DNA of 48,268 bases from a virus, in IMG/VR virus record IMGVR_UViG_3300035698_008378, positions 1 to 48,268 of that record; one strand, written 5' to 3'. Every line of letters begins with the position of its first letter. Position 1 is the first letter of the stretch. Position numbers and translations under genes: made by a program. The notes below the pieces were generated by a model that worked only from the letters and a program-made list of their open reading frames with translations, searched no databases and was not told where the DNA came from. This document shows, in pieces, positions 24,476-32,831 of the stretch.

Positions 24476-25786
24476 ATGAGTAAAGTTTTAGATCAAATAT
24501 GGCCTGGAGCGATGGCAGATTATGAAGAATTACTTAACAATTTAGATAATAATACTTTTGGACCCAATGACACTACCATCGATTTCAGACAAATAGTGCG
24601 TTATATAGACAAATACAGCCCAAATGATAACAAAATCCCAATGTCATTTTTTACTCTCATGGCCATTTTTGGTAACATGGGGAATGACGCAGGTCGCAAT
24701 GCCATATGGGTCGATTATAATTATGATCCAGATGACAGCGCCGAATCTGATATGTTTGGTGATGGCGAACCGGACGGTAGTTTGTCAACTCCATATACCA
24801 ACATACAAGATGCTTCCAACGACTCAAATGTCGGGGATACTATTATTGTATTGCCAGCTCGTGATACAACTGCATATGGATCAGTTAATGGTAGCATAAG
24901 CGATGATGACGTAGATTGTGAATTTAAGATGGGCGTTAACTATATTATCTACCCTGGTCTCAGCATCGTAGGTCCAGTCCGTATGTATTATGATGGTCCA
25001 GGAGGCGGAGATCCACTTAATAGTGATTTTACCTTCATGGGTAATTCATTTACGGCAGATGGAGCCACTGCTGAAACTGCTTTCTTTACAGCGACAGATG
25101 GCAACATTATAACAATGAATATTAAAGACAGCTCAATGAATATTGCTGTCGATTCTCTGTCAATGTTTGCGGTGGCAGCTGCCCATACTAGCTTATGTAC
25201 ATTGTCATTTAGAAATAGTACAGCAGTCATAACCTCTGCCTCCCGTCTGGTTCTTTCTGGCACTGGTGCGAATTTCGTTTGTGCGGTATTCGGAGGCTGT
25301 AACCTCGTTGGTACGACAGTACCAGTATTTGAGTCTACAGGTGGTGGATATTCTTTCTCTTCGGAAAGCATAATCGCCAATGCATCTAATGCTTTGCCAA
25401 CATTACGTTTTACCAATACCACTTTTGTGAATGCATCTCAAATCAGAAATACTGGTACTGCCGTAGCATTATCAGCCACTGCGGGTTCAGTCACAATGTA
25501 TGCTGGTTCATGGTTTCTATCTGGTGGGGCCTCTTCTATTCTTCTGAATGGAGCGGTTATCGCAGCGGTTCTTCCTTGTTCACAACAAACCATTACCTAT
25601 GCCGGAGCCTATGCTGGTACCATAACGGCAGGTCTAGGTGCCAATACTGGTTATGTATCTGGTGATCCAGGAGGGCTTGGACTTTCTGGACTAGCTGGTC
25701 AGATTGTTTATGATACGACTGCTGGCCCTCCGGCTACATTACATATGTTGTCGGCCCCTGGTGTTCCAACATGGGATGCCATTTAA
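24476..25786 (+). CDS. Tail fibre/spike protein with beta-helix-like core
   Basis: The 436-residue protein has a helical N-terminal part (residues 1-60, with VLDQIWPGAMADYEELL) followed by a Gly/Thr/Ser/Ala-rich region with repeating short hydrophobic runs (CTLSFRNSTAVITSASRLVL, NALPTLRFTNTTFVNASQI), typical of right-handed beta-helix spikes. A segment YDTTAGPPATLHMLSAPGVPTW near the end looks like a tip. CAGGAGA precedes ATG. It is probably an additional receptor-binding protein. Confidence 0.6.
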   Translation: MSKVLDQIWPGAMADYEELLNNLDNNTFGPNDTTIDFRQIVRYIDKYSPNDNKIPMSFFTLMAIFGNMGNDAGRNAIWVDYNYDPDDSAESDMFGDGEPDGSLSTPYTNIQDASNDSNVGDTIIVLPARDTTAYGSVNGSISDDDVDCEFKMGVNYIIYPGLSIVGPVRMYYDGPGGGDPLNSDFTFMGNSFTADGATAETAFFTATDGNIITMNIKDSSMNIAVDSLSMFAVAAAHTSLCTLSFRNSTAVITSASRLVLSGTGANFVCAVFGGCNLVGTTVPVFESTGGGYSFSSESIIANASNALPTLRFTNTTFVNASQIRNTGTAVALSATAGSVTMYAGSWFLSGGASSILLNGAVIAAVLPCSQQTITYAGAYAGTITAGLGANTGYVSGDPGGLGLSGLAGQIVYDTTAGPPATLHMLSAPGVPTWDAI

Positions 25787-25815
25787 TAAGTAAGATAACT
25801 TTTTAAGGAGAACTA

Positions 25816-26262
25816 ATGCCATTTACCGTTTTAACTGACGAACAAGCAAGGTTGCTGAACAAATATACACCATGGGCAGACAAAGTTAATCTAGCATCAT
25901 TAATGGATGAAGTGTTAGCCAGTACACGACTGGGCATTTTTGACAGCGTTACTACTACACTTGATATCATATCTGGTAGAGATTTATTTGTTACTCGTGA
26001 TGCATGGATCGGTCGTAACCTCAATATTGGCGGCGGTTATGGTTATGGTGTAAATGGATGGACTTGTGACACCAATGGTAATACTTGGCAGGATGGAGTA
26101 TGTGACGCCAGCGACTCTGGTATCCGTACATATGAGCACGTTCCATCGGCTCCTGGAGCTACCGGTGTTAAAGGAACAATTAGTTTTGGTGACATTGCAG
26201 GTACTAAGTATCTATTCGTCTGCGTTGACACAGATACTTGGGAGAGTGTTGCCTTGTCATAA
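25816..26262 (+). CDS. Short fibre or fibre-tip protein
   Basis: This 148-residue protein starts with a helical segment (LTDEQARLLNKYTPWADKVNLA) that may attach to another fibre subunit, continues with beta strands (IIS-GRDLFVTRDAWIGRNLNIGG), and ends in a small domain (GTISFGDIAGTKYLFVCVDTDTW) like those ending many fibres. TTAAGGAG precedes ATG. It closes the fibre module; the following gene starts the sugar cassette. Confidence 0.55.
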   Translation: MPFTVLTDEQARLLNKYTPWADKVNLASLMDEVLASTRLGIFDSVTTTLDIISGRDLFVTRDAWIGRNLNIGGGYGYGVNGWTCDTNGNTWQDGVCDASDSGIRTYEHVPSAPGATGVKGTISFGDIAGTKYLFVCVDTDTWESVALS

Positions 26263-26285
26263 TGAAATAAGAGTTTTAATATAAT

Positions 26286-27506
26286 ATGAAAAATAAAAAG
26301 AAAAAACTACCAAGAAATCATTGGAGTAAGATTTTAAAAAGAGAGATAGCGGCCAGAGAAAAAGCCCTTAAGGTAGCAGTTCACGGTTTATTCTTTTTAC
26401 AATCTGGCTTTGGAGAAGCTTTGCGCAACATGACTTTGGGATTGGACGCGCACGGTTGTCTTATTAAAGCAGTTTCCGCCTCCCCACATGACATCGATAA
26501 TGTGGGTGTACATTCTGACGTAAAAATCAACAGAATGATAAAACTACATAATGCCAGCATGTCTGTGTCAGAATGTCCAATCTGTATTACAATGATAGAT
26601 CCCGAAAGCGTTAAAACACACCCCAATCATTATTCCATTGCATATGTTATGTTTGAAACTGAAAAATTTCCTAAAGCTTTTGTAGATCATTTAAGGTCAC
26701 AAGACGAAATATGGACACCATCCATGTTTTGTAAGAAAACTATGACAAAAGCCGGATTAAAAAATGTCCATGTCATGCCTCTCGGTGTTGATGTAGAAAG
26801 ATTTAATCCAGACACAGTGGTTCCAATGGAACCGCCGGAGGACTTTGAAGATAGGTTTAAATTTTTAATCATATGTGGTTGGAGTGAGCGCAAAGGTATT
26901 GACGTTTTAATGAGGGCATTTGCAGAGGAATTTGATAAGGATGAAAAAGTAGGATTATACATGAAGGGCGGCTGGTATTCACTAGAAAAAGCCTATGAAA
27001 ACATGCAAAAGTACATAGGTGATATTATCCACACGTCTCCTCCGATTAAATTAGATTTTAATATCTATTCGTGTGAAGAATTACCACAACTTTATAAAAT
27101 GTGTGACTGTTATGTAATGCCAACACGTGGCGAGGGGTGGGGATTGGAGTTCAGCGAAGCGATGGCCATGGGAATGCCCACCATTGGAACCAATTGGAGT
27201 GGAAACACAGAATTTATGAATGATGATAATAGTTATCTTCTGAACAGTGACGCATTAAAACCATGCCCAGCATGTGATTGGATACATCCTCATTATATTG
27301 ATGCCAATTTTGCCAATCCGAGTAAAGATCATTTAAGAAAATTAATGAGAGAAGTGTTCGAGAACCAGAAAGAGGCAAGAGCTAAAGGTGAGTACGCCCG
27401 TAAATTCATGTCTAATAAATATACGTGGCACAAATCGGCCAAAAAAGCGTTTAATAGATTAAAAAAGATTGATAAAATGTTAAAAGATAAGAAAGGGTCA
27501 AAATGA
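26286..27506 (+). CDS. GT4-family glycosyltransferase (first)
   Basis: The 406-residue protein looks like a two-domain GT-B, retaining GT4 enzyme that transfers a sugar from a nucleotide-sugar donor. The N-terminal domain opens with a basic 30-residue tail, then AVHGLFFLQSGFGEALRNM. The C-terminal domain starts near FLIICGWSERKGIDVLMRAF (donor-binding ERKG), and the catalytic E-x7-E appears in RGEGWGLEFSEAMAMGMP (about 281-297). It is the first of seven genes in the sugar cassette and is followed by GDP-mannose dehydratase with a 4-base overlap. There is no good Shine-Dalgarno; TATAAT abuts the start but I do not count it as a promoter. Confidence 0.85.
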   Translation: MKNKKKKLPRNHWSKILKREIAAREKALKVAVHGLFFLQSGFGEALRNMTLGLDAHGCLIKAVSASPHDIDNVGVHSDVKINRMIKLHNASMSVSECPICITMIDPESVKTHPNHYSIAYVMFETEKFPKAFVDHLRSQDEIWTPSMFCKKTMTKAGLKNVHVMPLGVDVERFNPDTVVPMEPPEDFEDRFKFLIICGWSERKGIDVLMRAFAEEFDKDEKVGLYMKGGWYSLEKAYENMQKYIGDIIHTSPPIKLDFNIYSCEELPQLYKMCDCYVMPTRGEGWGLEFSEAMAMGMPTIGTNWSGNTEFMNDDNSYLLNSDALKPCPACDWIHPHYIDANFANPSKDHLRKLMREVFENQKEARAKGEYARKFMSNKYTWHKSAKKAFNRLKKIDKMLKDKKGSK

Positions 27507-28477
27507 AGAAAAAAGCGTTTATTACAGGCATTACTGGCCAAGATGGAGCCTATCTTGCAGAACTTCTTTTAAACAAAGACTACGAGGTTTATGGACTTGT
27601 GCGTCGTATCGTCAATCGCAGCATGAGCAATCTGGATTATCTTGGTATTACCAAAAAAATACATTTTGTTGATGGTGATTTGACTGACGAATGTTCTCTT
27701 ATTAATGCCATTAAAACGATCCAGCCAGACGAAGTCTATAATCTAGCAGCTCAATCATTCGTTAAAACTTCTTGGGATTGTCCAGTATCTACTACAGACA
27801 TTAATGCTAATGGCCCAATGCGTTTATTGAATGCCATTAGATTGTGGCACCCAGAAGCAAAATTTTATCAAGCCTCTACTAGTGAGATGTTTGGTAACAA
27901 TAGCGACAATGGAGTACAGACAGAAGAGACCGCATTTAAGCCTTGTAGCCCATATGCCATTGCTAAGTTATTCGCACACTGGATGACCATCAATTTTAGA
28001 GAGAGCTACGGCATGTTTACATGTTGTGGTATCCTGTTTAATCACGAATCCCCCCTTAGAGGATTAGAATTCGTCACCCGCAAAATTACGGACGGCGTGG
28101 CCCAGATCAAGATGGGGTTAGCAGATTCAATATCTTTGGGTAATTTAGACTCTACACGTGATTGGGGATTCGCTGGTGACTACGTAAAGGCGATGTGGAT
28201 GATGATGCAGCATGACGATCCGGATACGTTTATTATCTCTACCAATGAGAATCACAGCATTAGAGATTTGCTGTCGGCTGCGTTTAAACACGTTGGTATC
28301 GAAGAATGGGAACAATATGTTAAAGTTGATCCCCGATTTATGAGACCCAAAGACTTGGTAGATTTACACGGTCGCAATTGTAAGGCCAAGAATACGCTTG
28401 GCTGGACACCTGATTGTGACTTTGATAAGTTGGTGCAGATCATGATGGACGCAGATTTAAAGAGATATAACTCATGA
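27503..28477 (+). CDS. gmd: GDP-mannose 4,6-dehydratase
   Basis: This 324-residue SDR-family enzyme converts GDP-D-mannose to GDP-4-keto-6-deoxy-mannose, the precursor of fucose, rhamnose and other deoxyhexoses. Visible are the NADP-binding GITGQDG at residues 9-15, LAAQSF, the STSEMFG active-site loop (about 125-131), the SPYAIAK motif with Y151 and K155, and NHESPLRG plus FVTRKI, which are typical of GMD. It overlaps the GT4 gene (ATGA) and the next gene, so the cassette is translated in a coupled way. No downstream epimerase/reductase (such as WcaG) is seen in the window, so the final sugar is uncertain; the host may supply the last step. Confidence 0.9.
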   Translation: MKKKAFITGITGQDGAYLAELLLNKDYEVYGLVRRIVNRSMSNLDYLGITKKIHFVDGDLTDECSLINAIKTIQPDEVYNLAAQSFVKTSWDCPVSTTDINANGPMRLLNAIRLWHPEAKFYQASTSEMFGNNSDNGVQTEETAFKPCSPYAIAKLFAHWMTINFRESYGMFTCCGILFNHESPLRGLEFVTRKITDGVAQIKMGLADSISLGNLDSTRDWGFAGDYVKAMWMMMQHDDPDTFIISTNENHSIRDLLSAAFKHVGIEEWEQYVKVDPRFMRPKDLVDLHGRNCKAKNTLGWTPDCDFDKLVQIMMDADLKRYNS

Positions 28478-29121
28478 CTGGAGTATATAACAAAATGATC
28501 GGGGTTTATCTTAAACCTTGGGTATTAAAACACATTGATCCGTTGTCGGTTAATACTATCTTTGAACTTGGAAGCGGAAACGCACAAGACGCGATAGCCC
28601 TTAATGACTATTATGAAGATAGTAAGGTGCACGCATTTGAGTGTAATCCAGTCTCAATCGTGCGCTGTAAAGAAAATTTAATTGGTCATGACGACATTAA
28701 TTTTGTGGAGCAAGCAGTTAGTGACATAAATGGAAAAGTGACATTTTATCCTGTCACTAATGGGAATTTTTTGGCTTCCTCTTTATATAAAATTAAAGAC
28801 GTGAATCAATATCCGTACGACCAGTCAAAAATTTCTGTTAATGCAACTAGGCTTGATACATGGATGCAGCAAAATAACGTACCCTCTGTTGATTTAATAT
28901 GTGCTGATTTACAGGGGGCCTTGCTGCCAGCGATGAGAGGTCTTGGTTCCCATCTGCATTCTGTGAAATACATAGTCACCGAACTAGAAGTTAAAAGAAT
29001 TTATGACGGTGAATATTTATATGATGAAGTATTACACTATCTAGATTATAATGGTTTTAAACTAGTGGCTTCTAATCTAGTAACTCAGTATTTTGGTGAT
29101 TACGTATTCGTTAGAAAATAA
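28474..29121 (+). CDS. FkbM-family methyltransferase
   Basis: The 215-residue protein has a SAM-binding motif FELGSGNAQDA (about 30-40), an acidic residue after strand 2 (AFECNP), and the FkbM-typical segment SVDLICADLQGALLPAMRGL (D145; the family usually has DxEG where this has DLQG). FkbM methylates sugar hydroxyls or small molecules; here a sugar O-methyl group on the cassette's glycan is the simplest idea. It overlaps gmd by 4 bases (ATGA). Confidence 0.8.
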   Translation: MTGVYNKMIGVYLKPWVLKHIDPLSVNTIFELGSGNAQDAIALNDYYEDSKVHAFECNPVSIVRCKENLIGHDDINFVEQAVSDINGKVTFYPVTNGNFLASSLYKIKDVNQYPYDQSKISVNATRLDTWMQQNNVPSVDLICADLQGALLPAMRGLGSHLHSVKYIVTELEVKRIYDGEYLYDEVLHYLDYNGFKLVASNLVTQYFGDYVFVRK

Positions 29122-29139
29122 TTATCGGGAGATGCAAAC

Positions 29140-29814
29140 ATGAAAAATATGCCAAAAGAAACTTTAGCTATGTTATTAAAAGGGTGGGAATGGAGCGAGC
29201 GCCAGCACGAGATCCCATTCTTATTTAATCATTTGCCAGAACCGCCATCTAAAATATTAGACGTCGGATGCTGTTATAGTGCCGTCTTAACTGTATTAGA
29301 TGAACTGGGCTATGACGCATGGGGCATTGATATGCAGAAATATCATAAGCCATACGACAAATTTAAAGTGGCTGACGCTCGAAAAACACCATTTAATGAT
29401 AATGAATTTGATGTAACATGTTCCATTAGTGTTATAGAGCATGCTGGATTGGTGCCGACCCCGTACCATACTGACACAGTAGAAGATTCAGACGCAGATA
29501 TAAAAATCTTTAATGAAATGGTTAGAATTACAAAACCAGACGGAAAGATTATTATCACCATACCGTACGGGCTTGGTAATACAAATCTATATCACTGGGT
29601 TAGATTTTATGATAAACAGCGCGTCAATCGTTTCCTTAGCAATAAACAATTTGTATTAGATGAAATTGAGTATGCATATTGTACGGACAAAACAGACGGC
29701 GGCGGTGATGCGACTGCGTGGCACATATGCGACGAACAGATTGCTAGCATACAAAAGTCTTTACCCTCTAAGGTTATGGCTAATGTATGTTTTGTCGGAC
29801 ATAAAAAATTATGA
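29140..29814 (+). CDS. Class I SAM-dependent methyltransferase
   Basis: The 224-residue protein has SAM motif ILDVGCCYS (39-47), an acidic strand-2 end GIDMQ (D64), and a motif-IV region FDVTCSISVIEHAG (90-103), as in Methyltransf_11-type enzymes. It lies between the FkbM gene and two sulfotransferase-like genes and overlaps the first of them by 4 bases. It is most likely a sugar methyltransferase, but the acceptor is unknown. Confidence 0.8.
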   Translation: MKNMPKETLAMLLKGWEWSERQHEIPFLFNHLPEPPSKILDVGCCYSAVLTVLDELGYDAWGIDMQKYHKPYDKFKVADARKTPFNDNEFDVTCSISVIEHAGLVPTPYHTDTVEDSDADIKIFNEMVRITKPDGKIIITIPYGLGNTNLYHWVRFYDKQRVNRFLSNKQFVLDEIEYAYCTDKTDGGGDATAWHICDEQIASIQKSLPSKVMANVCFVGHKKL

Positions 29815-30479
29815 TAGATACAGAAAATTATAAATTAACGCAACCAAATTATACGTTTAATTATTATTATCCAAAATTAAACGCGGTGTTCTGTCACATA
29901 CCAGCTACTGGTGGTATTTTTCTTTCTAGATTATTATACATGAGAGAGCACAATTTATCTGAAGAAGATGTGCCAAGATCGTGGCAATTCTTTTCTGTTA
30001 ATGAAAAACAGCAAAAAGTACGCATTACAGATCTACATAAATATGAAGATGCATACATATTTAGTTTTGTTAGAGATCCAATAGATCGAATGTTATCATT
30101 ATTTAAACGCTTTAGATTGCAGGTTCCGAAAGAAGAAATGCACTGGCAGCACATGATTCCGAACGAAGGCCCAGAAACTTTTGATAAATTTATTAATAAC
30201 ATATGTAAATGGACAGACATTGTTAATGACGTACATCTAGTATCTCAACATAACCTACTAACGTATAATGGTGTCATGCGCCAAGATTACGTTGGTAGGA
30301 CTGAAAATTTTCACGATAATGTTTTAGAGGTTTGTGACAAGATTAACATTAAACCTCCGTCTTTTCAGAAGGTTAATCATTCTAAAGATATAGACATAGA
30401 AGTGTCTTCCTTATCGTCAGAAAAAATCTTCTGTAGATATTATAAAGATTATGAATTGTTATCACTCTTGGGTCACTAA
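29811..30479 (+). CDS. Sulfotransferase-like protein (first of tandem pair)
   Basis: The 222-residue protein resembles carbohydrate sulfotransferases of the Sulfotransfer_2 type, which move sulfate from PAPS to a sugar hydroxyl. The 5'-phosphosulfate loop is FCHIPATGGIF (about 27-37) and the 3'-phosphate motif is SFVRDPIDRMLSLF (85-98). The C-terminal YVGRTENF and VCDKINI also fit. The oddity is Ala32 where the family has the catalytic Lys (HIPKTGG). It may be inactive, use another base, or pair with the next gene. It overlaps both neighbours. Confidence 0.7.
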   Translation: MIDTENYKLTQPNYTFNYYYPKLNAVFCHIPATGGIFLSRLLYMREHNLSEEDVPRSWQFFSVNEKQQKVRITDLHKYEDAYIFSFVRDPIDRMLSLFKRFRLQVPKEEMHWQHMIPNEGPETFDKFINNICKWTDIVNDVHLVSQHNLLTYNGVMRQDYVGRTENFHDNVLEVCDKINIKPPSFQKVNHSKDIDIEVSSLSSEKIFCRYYKDYELLSLLGH

Positions 30480-31159
30480 TGTTGGTATCGCATCAATACA
30501 AATTTATCTTTTTTAAAACCATGAAGGTGGCTGGGACATCCGTAGAAGCAGTCATGGATAAATATTGTTTACCACCAGATGGAAAACATCGAGTACAAAT
30601 GCGTCGTAGGGAGTCCATTACTGAACATGGAATTAGTACTGTGCGTGGATACCTACACCCAGGCATTAAATGGGCCGACCACCTAGGAGTTGGTTTAGCT
30701 AAAAAATATTTAGACGACATAGACCCCGATATTTTTAAAACATATACTAAATTTTCTATAGTAAGAAACCCGTGGGATAAAACAGTATCTTATTATCATT
30801 GGGTGCATCCAGACCTTGCTATGTCGTTTGAAGAATTTGTGACGGACGGATGCAACATTCCAATAGATAGGTTTGTCTATTGTATTAACGACGAGATGAC
30901 TTGTGACGTTCACATTAGATATGAACACTTGCTTGATGATCTAAAAGCATTATATAATAAATTAGGTATTCCTGACGGTGATAAATTAAAAGACATCATG
31001 CCCACTTATTTAAGAAGCATTCGTATTGCCGCTGGTAGAAGGCCACTAAAACATTATTCTACATATTATACAGATCAGTCGATGATTGACAAAATATCTA
31101 AGGTTTATGACAAAGAAATAGAGTGGTTTGGCTATGAATTTGAAAATAAAAAAGGATAA
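30479..31159 (+). CDS. Sulfotransferase (second of tandem pair)
   Basis: The 226-residue protein has FFKTMKVAGTSVE with K16 at the PAPS loop position (KxAGTS) and FSIVRNPWDKTVSYYHW (92-108), the 3'-phosphate motif, so both PAPS-binding motifs are intact. The C-terminal HYSTYYTDQSMIDKISKVY and EIEWFGYEF match the ends of related bacterial and phage sulfotransferases. Start ATG shares a base with the previous TAA (TAATG). It most likely sulfates a sugar made by the cassette. A PAPS supply would come from the host. Confidence 0.8.
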   Translation: MLVSHQYKFIFFKTMKVAGTSVEAVMDKYCLPPDGKHRVQMRRRESITEHGISTVRGYLHPGIKWADHLGVGLAKKYLDDIDPDIFKTYTKFSIVRNPWDKTVSYYHWVHPDLAMSFEEFVTDGCNIPIDRFVYCINDEMTCDVHIRYEHLLDDLKALYNKLGIPDGDKLKDIMPTYLRSIRIAAGRRPLKHYSTYYTDQSMIDKISKVYDKEIEWFGYEFENKKG

Positions 31160-31164
31160 ATACT

Positions 31165-32091
31165 ATGAACATACAGTTTTTTAAAAGGGACGACAAATCA
31201 TCTTTAGATCGCGTCGGTCAATCTACCTACGATTTGTTACATGGTAGAGACAAATATGTTATGAATTTAAAAAGTATTACTAATTATGTTAAAGGCCAGA
31301 ATATTGTTAGAGCAGATGTTGGAATAGTAAGCGGATTAATTAGGGATATTTTTTGGTTGCAGAATTATAAAAAGAGGTTCGCTTATTTAGTCTGTGAAGA
31401 TTCTTTAAAACCCAGAGACATAGAAGTTCTTGATGAAGCAGAAATTAGTTCTATATGGCTACCAAGTGAATTCTGCATAGAAAAATTTCAAGAGGCTGGT
31501 TTTACAAATCTTGCACACATGCCATATGGTATAGACCCCCTACCCCCTGCTATTACCCCTGATACTGACGCATGGCGATTCGGGATGGTATTTAATTCAT
31601 ATAATAATCCCAATTTTCATGTGCGTAGAAAGGGTATTTTTGAAGTTTTACAAGCCTTCGCCAAATTAGGAGGGGATTTAGAATTGTGGCTCAGAACTGA
31701 TGACCAAAAATATTATGATGTATTTAAAGATTGTGTAAACATAAAATTCATACCATATCAAGAAAATTTAGATGAATTTTATAATTCAGTACATTGTATA
31801 CTGGCTCCCTCCTTTGTTGAAGGATTTGGTTTAATAGGAATGGAAGCAATAGCTAGAGGAAAGCCACTCATATCTACCAAAACTGGCAATGATTATCTTA
31901 CTGAAGAAGTATCCCATATAAATCTAGATACGGTAAATAAAGATACTATATCTGATGCGGTCGTGGACATGATTGCTAATTATGACACATATTTAGGTAA
32001 AGCAACCAGTCAGATGGCCAGATTTCAAAAACTTCATAGTTGGGAGTTTAAATACGATATAGTGTCTTCATTAATAGATAACAGTTATTAA
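31165..32091 (+). CDS. GT4-family glycosyltransferase (second)
   Basis: This 308-residue protein lacks a full N-terminal GT-B domain but has the GT4 catalytic end: LAPSFVEGFGLIGMEAIARGKPLIST, with E219 and E227 in the E-x7-E pattern. The VRRKGIFEVLQAFAKL segment matches the donor-binding end of domain 2. It could transfer the modified sugar or extend the chain. It closes the cassette; a 78-base AT-rich gap follows before the scaffold gene. Confidence 0.8.
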   Translation: MNIQFFKRDDKSSLDRVGQSTYDLLHGRDKYVMNLKSITNYVKGQNIVRADVGIVSGLIRDIFWLQNYKKRFAYLVCEDSLKPRDIEVLDEAEISSIWLPSEFCIEKFQEAGFTNLAHMPYGIDPLPPAITPDTDAWRFGMVFNSYNNPNFHVRRKGIFEVLQAFAKLGGDLELWLRTDDQKYYDVFKDCVNIKFIPYQENLDEFYNSVHCILAPSFVEGFGLIGMEAIARGKPLISTKTGNDYLTEEVSHINLDTVNKDTISDAVVDMIANYDTYLGKATSQMARFQKLHSWEFKYDIVSSLIDNSY

Positions 32092-32169
32092 TATTTAGGT
32101 AATTTATTTTTAATTATAAAATAATATTAGGTGTTGTATTAATAATATAAGTATGAAAGGAGTTTCACC
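32092..32169. other. AT-rich gap before the capsid genes
   Basis: A 78-base gap, almost wholly A and T. It holds a weak AT-only hairpin, TTATTTT (32104-32110) / AAAATAA (32118-32124), and a TATAAAATA string (32115-32123) resembling a -10 or T4-like late promoter, with no convincing -35. The Shine-Dalgarno GAAAGGAG for the next gene follows. A promoter for the capsid genes is expected somewhere here, but I cannot place it. Confidence 0.4.
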
Positions 32170-32802
32170 ATGGATCTCAAAGATCTCAACCTCGACAAAG
32201 CCTCCATTGAGAAGTTGCTTGAGGGAGTTGTAGAAGTAGCAGTAGATGAATTGTACAAGGCAGAACCGAACAATGCAGAACCTGGTCTTGCCAACGATTT
32301 TGCGGAGTCTGATGCAGTAGCCGCTGCCGAAGGTGTTGCAACCAAGGCAGAGGATAGTGACGACGACGATGATGAAGACGAAGACGAAGATGGAAAGAAA
32401 AAGAAACAGGCATCGAGTTATCTAGATTCTAGAAAATCTGATACCAGTTCACCTGATCTCAACAAATCTATTATGAAGAGTGTTGTTGGGATGCAAAAGG
32501 CCATTACTGGTCTTAGTGAGCAAGTTGCATCATTGTCTAAGGGAGCAGCTCGTGGGCCCAAGGCAGTAATAAAGGAGAACGAAGTGGAAATTATCGAAAA
32601 AGGTGCCGTAAATGAAGATGAAGGTAACCTAGACAACATGATTAAAGCCCAACCTCGTCTAGTTGGTGCCGCGTTGGCTAAGATGCATTCTGAAGGCAAA
32701 ATCACTGGTCAGTATCTTACAGAGTTTGAGCTTTTTGGAGTAAATAAACTAACACCAACCATTAAGAAGGCTGCACTAGCAGAAGCCAATCTTATTAAGT
32801 AA
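32170..32802 (+). CDS. Scaffold/prohead core protein
   Basis: This 210-residue protein is placed directly before the major capsid gene and has a scaffold-like composition. It has an acidic central run (about residues 60-76, mainly Asp and Glu), then KKKKQ, a helical middle (MKSVVGMQKAITGLSEQVASL), and a charged C-terminus. It would fill the prohead and be cut by the protease. GAAAGGAG precedes ATG. The call is from position and composition, not from sequence similarity. Confidence 0.65.
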   Translation: MDLKDLNLDKASIEKLLEGVVEVAVDELYKAEPNNAEPGLANDFAESDAVAAAEGVATKAEDSDDDDDEDEDEDGKKKKQASSYLDSRKSDTSSPDLNKSIMKSVVGMQKAITGLSEQVASLSKGAARGPKAVIKENEVEIIEKGAVNEDEGNLDNMIKAQPRLVGAALAKMHSEGKITGQYLTEFELFGVNKLTPTIKKAALAEANLIK

Positions 32803-32831
32803 ATCATTTTTGACTTGAAAGGAGTCATACA

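Noticed and set aside
26280-26285. TATAAT directly before ATG 26286
   Set aside because: No -35 at a usable distance, and a start there would put transcription inside the gene; AT-rich chance match.
32115-32123. TATAAAATA string resembling a T4 late promoter
   Set aside because: The gap is almost all A and T and no similar string precedes other late genes consistently; not listed as a promoter.
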